Positions 36,008 to 43,649 of a stretch of DNA of 64,000 nucleotides are shown here, one piece after another (position 1 is the first letter of the stretch; each line of letters opens with the position of its first letter). Origin of the DNA: Bacteroides cutis (GTDB lineage Bacteria; Bacteroidota; Bacteroidia; Bacteroidales; Bacteroidaceae); NCBI RefSeq assembly GCF_900241005.1, contig NZ_OEST01000002.1, positions 1 through 64,000 of the forward strand, given 5' to 3'. The translations under genes were made by a program, and so were the position numbers. The notes under the pieces are model-generated. The model worked only from the letters and a program-made list of their open reading frames with translations, did not search any database and was not told the origin of the DNA.

Positions 36008-36134
36008 GGTACCACTCATGTACGATATAAATGCGCCACAACGCAGCGGAAGGCATTAAGCCCTCGGCTGTGCGTTGTGGCGCACGTTTGTGTTAGTACT
36101 GAGTGGTATCATATTAACAGGCTGGGGGCTTTTT
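36008..36134 (+). ncRNA. Structured small RNA, 6S-like long hairpin
   Basis: 36008-36110 folds into one long hairpin. The basal stem is 11 bp (36008-36018 with 36100-36110), then 4 bp (36020-36023 with 36096-36099). A central bubble (36024-36031 against 36085-36095) follows, then a 14-bp stem (36032-36045 with 36071-36084) and a weaker apical stem. A rod with one central bubble that begins at its own promoter is the shape of 6S RNA, which mimics an open promoter and binds RNA polymerase. Bacteroidales 6S-type RNAs have been described with this compact form, but I assign this one on structure only. The apical AGCCCTCGGC can instead pair with GCTGGGGGCT (36121-36130), which is followed by T5, giving an alternative terminator-like fold. 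Confidence 0.6.
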
Positions 36135-36215
36135 CGTTCTGTTCGTAGTGCTTTTTTTCGTTAACCCATTTTTAATATACTGAGGCTACAAAATGCCTAT
36201 TTAATTTTGTCGTTG

Positions 36216-36251
36216 TCCCGCCCCGCTTGTGACAAGTAGGACGGGATTTTT
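36216..36251 (+). terminator. Intrinsic terminator downstream of the 6S-like RNA
   Basis: TCCCGCCC and GGACGGGA (one mismatch) with an inner CTTG-TGA-CAAG stem, followed by T4. It could end read-through from the 6S-like RNA at 36008. Confidence 0.65.
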
Positions 36252-36288
36252 ATATTATAACTGAATATATTTGGAAAATCCACCATAA

Positions 36289-36396
36289 TGTAAAAGCACT
36301 TCCAACGTTCGCTTACGGAGGAAGTGCTTTACACAAAAACTAAACTAGACTTAACTAAACTATTCTATTGGGGGAGTTTCACAACTCCTATCTGTT
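36289..36396 (-). ncRNA. Candidate small RNA with 5' hairpin and intrinsic terminator
   Basis: On the minus strand a promoter at 36402-36433 would start a transcript near 36396. It opens with a GGAGTT-GTGA-AACTCC hairpin (36373-36388), continues through an unstructured linker, and ends at an 11-bp stem AAAGCACTTCC/GGAAGTGCTTT (36293-36330) followed by four T. The total is about 107 nt. No start codon with a plausible frame lies in it, and pdxH is 400 nt further on behind the terminator, so it is not a leader. The stem also suits termination of the LytTR operon, which reads in the same direction, so a dual role is possible. Confidence 0.6.
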
Positions 36397-36401
36397 CGAT
36401 G

Positions 36402-36433
36402 CAAAGGTAAAAAAACATCTTTTAATATGCAAT
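36402..36433 (-). promoter_or_regulatory. Promoter of the candidate small RNA
   Basis: On the minus strand ATTG (36430-36433), 20 nt, TACCTTTG (36402-36409). The -7 element is perfect and the -33 matches three of four bases. Confidence 0.65.
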
Positions 36434-36488
36434 AGGATATTGTAAGAAATCGACCAAATTTTATTATTTATCTATGGTAAACTGGATT

Positions 36489-37190
36489 TTAGCTACGCTT
36501 TTCCAGGAAATCCTGAAAAACCTGTTTATAGCTATCGCTGATGGGGATGTAACTCTTCCCAAAAACTATACGGCCACGGTCGATAATGCGTATTTTGTCT
36601 TTTTGTACTATGTAGGAACGATGTACGCGCATAAAGCGGGAAGCAGGGAGCAACTCCTCCATGGCTTTCATACTCATAAGTGAAAGAATAGGTTTGGGAG
36701 TATTTTCTTCGTAGATTTTGACGTAATCCTTCAAACCTTCTATATAGAGAATATTTTTAAGTTCCACTTGTACCAGTTTGTAGTCACTTTTCACAAAAAT
36801 ACTTTCAATTACCTCTTTGGGTTGTTGCAACAACCCAAACCATTGCACAGCTTTGTTGGCAGCTTGTAAAAAATCAACGTATGAAATAGGCTTCAACAGA
36901 TAGTCCAAGGCATTGACTTTATATCCATCTATTGCATACTGGTCAAAAGCTGTGGTGAACACAATACGTGTGTGAAAATCTACCATCTTGGAATATTCAA
37001 GACCATTGAGCTCCGGCATCTGGATGTCGAGAAAGAGAAGATCGACATGTTTGTCCGGTAAATCTTTCATAGCTTGTACAGCACTAGAATACTTGCCTGC
37101 AAGTTCCAGAAAAGGAGTTTTCAGAACGTAGCTTTCCAGAAGGTTTAAAGCCAAAGGTTCATCGTCTACGATTGCACATCTTAAATTCAT
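36489..37190 (-). CDS. LytTR-family response regulator
   Basis: A 233-residue two-domain regulator. The receiver domain (1-120) has the acidic pair Asp9-Asp10, the phospho-acceptor Asp55 in LFLDIQMP, Thr in FTTAFD and Lys in LLKPIS. The LytTR DNA-binding domain (about 130-233) shows the usual LEDILYIEG-like strand (KNILYIEGLKDYVKI) and FMRVHRSYIV. LytTR proteins bind pairs of roughly 9-bp direct repeats spaced about two helical turns apart. It lies 6 nt after the histidine kinase gene, its evident partner. Both form the 3' end of the efflux operon, and the 22-bp repeat array upstream of macA is an obvious candidate target. Confidence 0.95.
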   Translation of the reverse strand: MNLRCAIVDDEPLALNLLESYVLKTPFLELAGKYSSAVQAMKDLPDKHVDLLFLDIQMPELNGLEYSKMVDFHTRIVFTTAFDQYAIDGYKVNALDYLLKPISYVDFLQAANKAVQWFGLLQQPKEVIESIFVKSDYKLVQVELKNILYIEGLKDYVKIYEENTPKPILSLMSMKAMEELLPASRFMRVHRSYIVQKDKIRIIDRGRIVFGKSYIPISDSYKQVFQDFLEKRS

Positions 37191-37196
37191 ACTGTT

Positions 37197-38261
37197 TTAA
37201 TACCTGATACATAAAGTTGATTTATATTCTTTTCCATTCTCACTTACTCCATGTTCCCATTCATAACGTTCCGGATAGGTCAGTTCAAGCCTTTTACGCA
37301 CCTGTTCCAATCCGATGCCGCTTCCACTCTTATCCGTTTCACTTTTGGGATGATAACTATTGATAATTTCGCAACGTACTTCTTCGTGGCTTTCACTGAA
37401 ACGAATACGGATGAAACTAGGTTCAGTAGAAGATATACCATGCTTAAAAGCATTCTCAATCAGAGAAATGAAGATGAGTGGAGCAATCTCTGTACGACTA
37501 TCCGGACGAACCTCGAAATGCGTCTCTACGGTGACATTGGAAGCGAGCCGTATGCGCATCAACTCAATATAGTTCCGAATAAAATCCATCTCTTTACCCA
37601 AAGCGACAAAAGTCTGTTGATTGTCATAAAGGACATGGCGTAACAATCGGCTTAATTCCTGAACGGCAGATTGCGCCTTGTCCGTATCAAAGGCAATAAG
37701 GGCATAGATGTTATTCAGAGTGTTGAGCAGGAAATGAGGGTTGAGCTGATTACGCAGGTTCTTCAATTCTGCTTCAGTACGGCTTTTCTCTGCTTCACGA
37801 CGGGCTGCTTCTACCTGTATCCATCGTCCGCTCAGTCGGATGGCTACACTCAACCCGACGGTAAGTATCATGGTGAATGCATCACGCAATATGAATATCC
37901 ATTTGGGAGGTCCCATATGCCTCCTTGAGTTACCGCTACCTTTGATAAAATTCTGAAAAGCATATTCTTGCCAGAAGTGCACGCCTGCCGTAACACAGAT
38001 TATCAACAGGACATTCAGTAACAGATATCTGTTGATGCGTCCCTCAAACAGATAGTGGGGGATGAGATAACAGTAATTCACATAAAACACGATAAAGAAA
38101 GAGAGTGGAACCACGCTGCCATGCCGCAGATATTCTACCCAAGTTATTGTGAACCCGCTACGTGTCATCATCAAGAATGGGAAACCGAAAACAATTCCCC
38201 AGCCGATGATATGTATCAGGGCTTCAATGATGCGCGACCGTGAGTAAAGAATTTGTTTCAT
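37197..38261 (-). CDS. LytS-type membrane histidine kinase
   Basis: A 354-residue sensor kinase with four membrane helices in the first 150 residues and no large extracellular sensor domain. A coiled segment (AARREAEKSRTEAELKN) leads into the His_kinase signature NQLNPHFLLNTLNNIYA, with the phosphorylated His near residue 176. The HATPase region contains IENAFKHGI and GSGIGLEQVRKRL. This family usually pairs with LytTR regulators; the one at 36489 starts 6 nt downstream. It follows the ABC permease after 50 nt in the same direction, which suggests that it senses efflux substrate or membrane stress and controls the transporter genes. Confidence 0.94.
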   Translation of the reverse strand: MKQILYSRSRIIEALIHIIGWGIVFGFPFLMMTRSGFTITWVEYLRHGSVVPLSFFIVFYVNYCYLIPHYLFEGRINRYLLLNVLLIICVTAGVHFWQEYAFQNFIKGSGNSRRHMGPPKWIFILRDAFTMILTVGLSVAIRLSGRWIQVEAARREAEKSRTEAELKNLRNQLNPHFLLNTLNNIYALIAFDTDKAQSAVQELSRLLRHVLYDNQQTFVALGKEMDFIRNYIELMRIRLASNVTVETHFEVRPDSRTEIAPLIFISLIENAFKHGISSTEPSFIRIRFSESHEEVRCEIINSYHPKSETDKSGSGIGLEQVRKRLELTYPERYEWEHGVSENGKEYKSTLCIRY

Positions 38262-38311
38262 ACTGTTGCAAAAATAAACAAAATAATGAAGAACTCTTCA
38301 TTTCTTTATCA

Positions 38312-39532
38312 TCATTCGTATCTTATTGCTTCTATCGGATCCAAGTCTGCTGCTTTCTTGGCAGGATACCAACCGAAAAAGACACCGGTGACGGTACAGA
38401 CCGCGAAACTGAGGAATACACTCCATAGCTGGATATAAATGGGCCAGTGGGCCACACTCTTGACTATCCAACTTGCTCCGCAGCCGATGATAACTCCGAT
38501 AAGTCCGCCGGTGATACTGATAAGAATAGCTTCAATCAGGAATTGTGACAGAATATCCACTCCACGGGCACCGACACTCATTCGCAGGCCGATTTCGCGG
38601 GTACGTTCCGTGACGGATACATACATGATGTTCATGATACCGATACCACCGACTACCAGTGAGATACCGGCAATGCAGGCAAGTAGGGTGGTCATCAAGT
38701 CAGTGGTGGTGTTCAGCATCGAACTGAGTTCCTGCTGGCTGCGGATAGTAAAATCGTCATCATCACTTTCCTTCAACTTATGATTGCGTCGTAGAATTTC
38801 AGTGATTTCATCAGTGGCATTGTCCGTCATATCCTCTGTCAGGGCAGAAGCGAAGATACCACTGAGATAAGTTTGGGCGAGTAATCTTTTCATAACGGTA
38901 GAGTAAGGCGCAAGTACTACGTCATCCTGGTCCATACCCATACTGTTGTAACCTTTCGATTTCAGTACACCGACTACCCGGAAAGGTACTTGATTAAATC
39001 GGATGATGCGACCTACCGGATCTTCTCCGTTGGGGAATAGATTATCTTGTATGGTCTTGCCGATGACACAAACTTTGGCGGAGGTCTGTATATCGGATTC
39101 GGTAAACATTTCTCCGTTCTCCACCGTCAACTGTCTGATTTCTAAATAGTCCGTACCGACACCGCTCACGGAAGAAGGATAGTTGTTGTTGCCTGCAATA
39201 AGTTGTCCCGATGAAGACACGTTGGGGCTGACAGCGGCAAGGAAGTTTGTTTCATTTCGCAGAGCTTCGTAATCGGTAAGTTTCAAGGTCTGCATGGCGC
39301 TGGGGTCTTGACGTACACCACCACGCATATCGGCTCCCGGATGGATCATAATCATGTTCGAACCCATTTCGGAGATTTGTGCCTGGATACTCTTCTTCGA
39401 ACCTTGTCCGATGGCAAGCATGGTGATGACCGATGCTACCCCGATGATGATGCCCAGCATGGTGAGGAATGCCCGTAACTTGTTGTTGGCAAGTGCCCGG
39501 AGGGCTATTTTAAATAGGTTGGTTCCATTCAT
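38312..39532 (-). CDS. MacB-type ABC transporter permease (FtsX/MacB_PCD)
   Basis: A 406-residue inner-membrane protein with one helix near the N-terminus (LRAFLTMLGIIIGVASVITM), a large periplasmic MacB_PCD domain (about 45-265) and three C-terminal helices of the FtsX type (LVVGGIGIMNIMYVSVTERTREIG). In E. coli MacB this part is fused to the ATPase; here the ATPase is a separate gene 12 nt upstream, a common Bacteroidota arrangement. With MacA and TolC homologues it would form a tripartite pump that drives substrates from the periplasm across the outer membrane. Substrates of such pumps include macrolides, peptides and lipoprotein-like molecules; this one is not known. Confidence 0.93.
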   Translation of the reverse strand: MNGTNLFKIALRALANNKLRAFLTMLGIIIGVASVITMLAIGQGSKKSIQAQISEMGSNMIMIHPGADMRGGVRQDPSAMQTLKLTDYEALRNETNFLAAVSPNVSSSGQLIAGNNNYPSSVSGVGTDYLEIRQLTVENGEMFTESDIQTSAKVCVIGKTIQDNLFPNGEDPVGRIIRFNQVPFRVVGVLKSKGYNSMGMDQDDVVLAPYSTVMKRLLAQTYLSGIFASALTEDMTDNATDEITEILRRNHKLKESDDDDFTIRSQQELSSMLNTTTDLMTTLLACIAGISLVVGGIGIMNIMYVSVTERTREIGLRMSVGARGVDILSQFLIEAILISITGGLIGVIIGCGASWIVKSVAHWPIYIQLWSVFLSFAVCTVTGVFFGWYPAKKAADLDPIEAIRYE

Positions 39533-39544
39533 ATTAATAATGTT

Positions 39545-40291
39545 TTAATCTTCTTCTTGTTTAGGCAATGCGGCAAGCGCTTCGGAGGCATTCAGGATTT
39601 CCGGATTGAGGTGATCTTCTTTAACCTGTCCGTCGCGCAACACTATATTGCGGCTGCTGTACTGGGCTATTTCCGGATTGTGTGTCACGAAGATGATGGT
39701 ACGTCCTTCTGCGTGCAGTTTCTGGAATAGTACCAATATCTCGAAAGAGGTACGTGTATCCAGATTACCGGTTGCTTCATCTGCCAGAATAACTGCCGGG
39801 TTGTTTACCAGTGCCCGGGCAATGGCAACACGCTGCATCTGTCCACCGGACATCTGATTGGATTTATGTTCCAGCCGGTCACCCAATCCCACGGCTTGCA
39901 GGGCTTCGATGGCACGTTGCCTGCGTTCGGCGGCAGATACTGCGGAGTTGTACATCAAGGGGAGTTCTACATTTTCTACGGCTGTTGTCTTTGCCAGTAA
40001 GTTGTAATTCTGAAATACGAAACCGATTTTGCGGTTGCGGAGTATGGCACGCTGAGGCTTGCTCATGGTGCGTACCGAAATGCCGTCAAGTAAATACTCA
40101 CCGCTTGTCGGAGTATCCAGGCAACCCAATGTATTCAGCAATGTAGACTTTCCCGAACCGGATGTACCCATGATGGTGACGAACTCACCTTCGGTAATGG
40201 TGAATGAAACACCACGCAATGCGTGGACTGTCTCGTCACCCACCTGGAAGTTCCGTTTTATGTTTTGAAGTTCAATAACTACTTTGCTCAT
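39545..40291 (-). CDS. MacB/LolD-type ABC ATP-binding protein
   Basis: A 248-residue ATPase with Walker A GTSGSGKST, Q loop (FVFQNYNLL), signature [15 protein letters not shown], Walker B VILADEATGNLD and the switch His in FVTHNPEIA. These features place it in the MacB/LolD/FtsE group that powers mechanotransmission rather than direct translocation. It lies 12 nt before its permease partner (38312-39532) and 51 nt after the adaptor gene. The C-terminal 30 residues are an extension typical of the Bacteroidota proteins. Confidence 0.95.
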   Translation of the reverse strand: MSKVVIELQNIKRNFQVGDETVHALRGVSFTITEGEFVTIMGTSGSGKSTLLNTLGCLDTPTSGEYLLDGISVRTMSKPQRAILRNRKIGFVFQNYNLLAKTTAVENVELPLMYNSAVSAAERRQRAIEALQAVGLGDRLEHKSNQMSGGQMQRVAIARALVNNPAVILADEATGNLDTRTSFEILVLFQKLHAEGRTIIFVTHNPEIAQYSSRNIVLRDGQVKEDHLNPEILNASEALAALPKQEED

Positions 40292-40342
40292 AATGATTGA
40301 TGTTTATAAATGGGAATTTAGGGGTGCTATGCCGGTAATTCA

Positions 40343-41572
40343 TCATTTGCCGTTTTTCTTTTTATTTCCTCCCGGAGGGCCAGGCATAAACGGACTCTTT
40401 TCACCGTTTGCTCCCTGATTTGCTTCCGGTGTTCCAGTATCACCCGGCATGCGCCCGATAGTTGCTTCAGTCACTACTACCGTACCTTCGCTGATACCGC
40501 TGATAATTTCAGTATTGATACCGTTGGAGATACCTATTTCTACCGGATGTGCGGTAAATGTATTACCTTCTCGTGTCCAGAGTTTATGTTCGCCTTCGCT
40601 ATCTTTCACGATATCATCTTCTCCGATGAGCGGTTTCTCGGGAGTGAAACGCAGGGCACGTGCCGGAACACAAAGCACATCTTTACGGTCGAGAGTATAG
40701 ATGGTTACATTTGCCGTCAGCCGGGGTTTCAATTTCAAATCGGGATTATGGGCGGAGATAACCACTTCGTATGTAACGACCGTGGTTGATGAAGTGGCTG
40801 TACTGCTACTGCTGGCATCACCCAAACGTATTTGAGTTACTACGCCTTCAAATATATCGTTCGGATAGGCATCTACTGTAAATGTGGCGCGTTGTCCTTC
40901 TTCGACTCCGCCTATGTCAGCTTCATCCACATCGGCCACCACCTGCATCTGTGTTAAGTCCGCGGCAATGGTAAACAGAGTCGGTGTCTCAAAGCCCGAA
41001 GCCACCGTTTGTCCCTCTTCCACATCACGGCTGATAACCACTCCGTCAATAGGGGAAGTGATGACGGTATACGACAAGTTTCGTTCTGCTTTGGCTACGG
41101 CAGCCTGACTGCTTTCATAACTACTCTTCGCCTTTTCATAATTATACAGAGACTGTTCGTAGTCTGTGTCACTGATTAGCTGTTTTTCGTGCAAACCTTT
41201 ATTGCGTTCATAATTCTTCTTTTGATATTCATATTCCGCTTTGGCACCGTTGTAGGTGGCACGTTGAGAAGCCAGTTCGGTCTGGAGGGTCACGCGGTCC
41301 ATCTCTGCAATCAGTTGGCCTTTGGTCACCGCTGAATTATAGTCTACATAGATTTTGTCGATAATACCACTGACCTGAGTACCGACTTCCACCTCCGTCA
41401 CCGGTTCGATAGTTCCCGTGGCGGTTACTGACTCTGATATCTCGCCTTTGTTTATGGTTGCTGTCTCGTAGATCACTTTATGCTTGGCTTTAGCACCTCC
41501 GAAGAGCCAGAACCCTGCGCCGACTGCCACAATAATGGCTATGGCAATGAGGATAATTTTCTTTTTATTCAT
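40343..41572 (-). CDS. MacA-type periplasmic adaptor (membrane fusion protein)
   Basis: A 409-residue adaptor with an N-terminal signal anchor (IILIAIAIIVAVGAGFWLFGG). The two lipoyl half-motifs (VEVGTQVSGIIDKIYVD and VITSPIDGVVISRDVEEGQ) flank an alpha-hairpin coiled coil (about residues 95-165), followed by beta-barrel and membrane-proximal domains. The last 35 residues are rich in Gly, Pro and Lys and look disordered. It bridges the MacB permease and the TolC channel. Its ATG lies 69 nt from the 22-bp repeat array, and no good TAnnTTTG element lies between, so it is either cotranscribed with the TolC gene or driven by an activated promoter. Confidence 0.95.
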   Translation of the reverse strand: MNKKKIILIAIAIIVAVGAGFWLFGGAKAKHKVIYETATINKGEISESVTATGTIEPVTEVEVGTQVSGIIDKIYVDYNSAVTKGQLIAEMDRVTLQTELASQRATYNGAKAEYEYQKKNYERNKGLHEKQLISDTDYEQSLYNYEKAKSSYESSQAAVAKAERNLSYTVITSPIDGVVISRDVEEGQTVASGFETPTLFTIAADLTQMQVVADVDEADIGGVEEGQRATFTVDAYPNDIFEGVVTQIRLGDASSSSTATSSTTVVTYEVVISAHNPDLKLKPRLTANVTIYTLDRKDVLCVPARALRFTPEKPLIGEDDIVKDSEGEHKLWTREGNTFTAHPVEIGISNGINTEIISGISEGTVVVTEATIGRMPGDTGTPEANQGANGEKSPFMPGPPGGNKKKNGK

Positions 41573-41640
41573 AATGATATATTATATATATACTGTTAAT
41601 TGTTAGCGTATTGTATTTACTGATTGTTTTCCCCTTAAAT

Positions 41641-41778
41641 GTAACGGCCGTTTCCATGAAGAGAAACTTCCGTTCCCATTAGGAGAAACTTCCGTTCCCA
41701 TTAGTGGAAACTGTCGTTTCCATTAAGAGAAACGCTCATTTCTGTGGTAGGAAACTGCCGTTTCCATCTATAGGAAAC
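41641..41778. repeat. Array of seven 22-bp repeat units upstream of macA
   Basis: Plus-strand units begin at 41641, 41663, 41685, 41707, 41729, 41751 and 41774 (partial), so the period is 22 bp five times and 23 bp once. The unit is GAAACTTCCGTTCCCATTAG plus 2 nt, with variation. Each core is itself a near-palindrome: on the minus strand GGAAAC, four nt, GTTTCC. It lies between the tolC stop and the macA start. Two helical turns per unit would put all copies on one face of DNA. This suits a regulator array; the LytTR protein of the same operon is the first candidate. Confidence 0.85.
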
Positions 41779-41791
41779 GGAAAACTGATGA

Positions 41792-43198
41792 TTATAGAGT
41801 AATCTTCTCTCCCTGATAGAACTTCAACAACTGTGTGTTCAATATCGCCATGTATTTGGCTTGCAGTGTTTCCTGCTGCGCATTAAGCAGGTTATTTTTC
41901 TCCGTCAACAGTTCCACTGTATTCTTCATGCCGAGATTGAATTGCTCTTGGATGAGGTCGTAGCTGGTCTGGGTACTCTTTAACTTTTCTACGGCTGCAA
42001 CATAGCGTTGTTGTGCACTATTGGCATCCAGCCAAAGTCCCTCGATGGTTTTGTACAAAGTCTTCTGCTCATCCAGCAATGACAATTCACTCGTCTGCTT
42101 CTGAAGTTTTGCTTTTTGTATGGTACTCTTGGTCTGACGATTGTTGAAGATAGGAATACTTACAGTCAGCCCCAGCGAGTTATTCCAGTTTTGTTTAATC
42201 TGCTCACCGAAAGTAAAGTCACTGCCGTTGGCATTGGTACTTCCGATACCGGCACTGAGACTTAGTGTAGGTATATATCCTGAACGGGCAATGTCGATGT
42301 CCAATTCCGAAGCCTTTACGTCCAATTTGCTTGCTTCTATTTCCGGACGTATCGTGAGGGCAGCGTGGAATACGTCCGTTTTTGCAGGTAACGGAGAGAG
42401 TACATTTTCATCGTTCAAAGCAGGAATATAGAGATTCATTTCTTCTTCACCATCCAGCTCGAGCAGTTGTTTTAGTTGAAGTTTGTAATCTTGCAGGGTA
42501 GCTTGTGCTGTTACCACCTGATATTTATCTGTACTGACTTGTGCCTCTAACTGTGCAAGGTCACTCTTTGCAATGCTTCCTGCTGCAAATAGTGCTTGGG
42601 CACGTTCATATTCAGCTTTGCTTACCTCCAGGGTAGACTTATTTACTTTTACTGCTTCGGCTGCATAAAGTATCTGCACATAGACTTGTGTGATACTTTC
42701 TTCAATGCTATTCTCGCTTTGTGCTACATTCAGTTCGGCAATACGGTTGTTTAAACGTTGTTGTTTCAGTGTGTTCAGGCGTTTACTGCCGTTGTAAAGT
42801 GTCCAGTTCGCATCGATACCGTAAGTGCCGTTATAGCTTGTCTTGCTTTGGCTACTCGTGATGTTGTCACCGTTTATAATCGTGTTGGTTTCGCTATTGG
42901 GGCGATTTACGATACGTTGGCTTACCGATGCTGATAGGCTGGGGAAGAGGGAAGCTTTCGCGGTTTTTACGTCTACTTCGGTACTTTCGGCATTCAGGCG
43001 GTTTTTACGGATGGTGATGTTCTGTTGTAAAGCATAATCAATGCATTTTTGCAAATCCCATTGGGCAAGCAAATTACTGTCGGCCTGCTGAATGTTGTTC
43101 TGTGTAGCTTGCTGTATCGTATCGATATTTTGCGCAGACAACCACGTATAGTTTGCTATACAGAGTACTATTACTGTCAATCTTTTTACATTCGTCAT
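41792..43198 (-). CDS. TolC-family outer-membrane efflux protein
   Basis: A 468-residue outer-membrane factor. A signal peptide (cleavage after LSAQ) is followed by two homologous halves of long helices, with the OEP repeats starting WDLQKCIDYALQQNI and again near LTIRPEIEASKLDVKASELDI. Trimers form the outer-membrane channel and periplasmic tunnel of the MacA-MacB pump encoded downstream. It is the first gene of the six-gene unit and has a perfect promoter 30-61 nt upstream (43228-43259). The stop codon lies 14 nt from the 22-bp repeat array. Confidence 0.94.
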   Translation of the reverse strand: MTNVKRLTVIVLCIANYTWLSAQNIDTIQQATQNNIQQADSNLLAQWDLQKCIDYALQQNITIRKNRLNAESTEVDVKTAKASLFPSLSASVSQRIVNRPNSETNTIINGDNITSSQSKTSYNGTYGIDANWTLYNGSKRLNTLKQQRLNNRIAELNVAQSENSIEESITQVYVQILYAAEAVKVNKSTLEVSKAEYERAQALFAAGSIAKSDLAQLEAQVSTDKYQVVTAQATLQDYKLQLKQLLELDGEEEMNLYIPALNDENVLSPLPAKTDVFHAALTIRPEIEASKLDVKASELDIDIARSGYIPTLSLSAGIGSTNANGSDFTFGEQIKQNWNNSLGLTVSIPIFNNRQTKSTIQKAKLQKQTSELSLLDEQKTLYKTIEGLWLDANSAQQRYVAAVEKLKSTQTSYDLIQEQFNLGMKNTVELLTEKNNLLNAQQETLQAKYMAILNTQLLKFYQGEKITL

Positions 43199-43227
43199 AT
43201 CTCTTAATCTTCTATTGTTTCACATGA

Positions 43228-43259
43228 CAAATATATGCGGTAACCCGTAGAAGTGCAAA
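43228..43259 (-). promoter_or_regulatory. Promoter of the efflux and two-component operon
   Basis: On the minus strand TTTG (43256-43259), 20 nt, TATATTTG (43228-43235). The start would fall near 43221, about 23 nt before the TolC-family ATG. Confidence 0.82.
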
Positions 43260-43332
43260 ACTGATAGATATAGGTCGGATTTTCGTCGGCAGAATACTTT
43301 TTTGTGCCGATAAATAACTTTTTAGGTTTTAA

Positions 43333-43364
43333 TTTGTTCTTTATATAAAAGAATTTTATATTTG
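43333..43364 (+). promoter_or_regulatory. Promoter of the cytochrome bd operon
   Basis: TTTG (43333-43336), 20 nt, TATATTTG (43357-43364). The start would fall near 43371, 18 nt before the DUF4492 gene. Confidence 0.82.
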
Positions 43365-43388
43365 TAATGATTGTAAATCCGAATTTAT

Positions 43389-43610
43389 ATGAAAAACCTT
43401 GTAACCAGTATTTGGCAATTCTACTTAGACGGTTTCAGAAGTATGACATTGGGACGTACCCTGTGGCTGATTATCGTAATCAAGTTATTCATTATGTTTT
43501 TTATTCTTCGCCTTATTTTCTTTCCAAATTACTTGAATAAGGTGGCTGTGGGGGCTGATAAAGAAGAGTACGTGAGCCGTGAACTTATTATCAGAGCTAC
43601 CGGTAACTGA
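43389..43610 (+). CDS. DUF4492 small membrane protein of the cytochrome bd operon
   Basis: A 73-residue protein with one membrane helix (LWLIIVIKLFIMFFILRLIF) between an amphipathic N-terminal part (WQFYLDGFRSMTLGRTLW) and a charged tail. This is the DUF4492 family, which in Bacteroidota sits directly upstream of cydA. It is the first gene after the promoter, and cydA follows 39 nt later. By analogy with the small CydX subunits of proteobacteria it may help assemble or stabilise the oxidase, but it is not related to CydX in sequence and no function is proven. Confidence 0.85.
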   Translation: MKNLVTSIWQFYLDGFRSMTLGRTLWLIIVIKLFIMFFILRLIFFPNYLNKVAVGADKEEYVSRELIIRATGN

Positions 43611-43649
43611 TTTTTATACCTTTTACATAATACTTAATATTTTACTCTC

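Larger units (their letters stand above)
35884..36488. other. Protein-free intergenic region carrying small-RNA candidates
   Basis: About 600 nt without a credible coding frame, unusually rich in strong hairpins and Bacteroides promoter elements on both strands. Individual elements are listed separately: a 6S-like RNA (36008-36134, plus), a terminator hairpin (36216-36251, plus) and a small RNA (36289-36396, minus) with its promoter. Confidence 0.7.

Noticed and set aside
36202-36209. TAATTTTG as a promoter for a further small RNA
   Set aside because: No -33 element at a proper distance, and the transcript would be little more than the terminator hairpin at 36216-36251.
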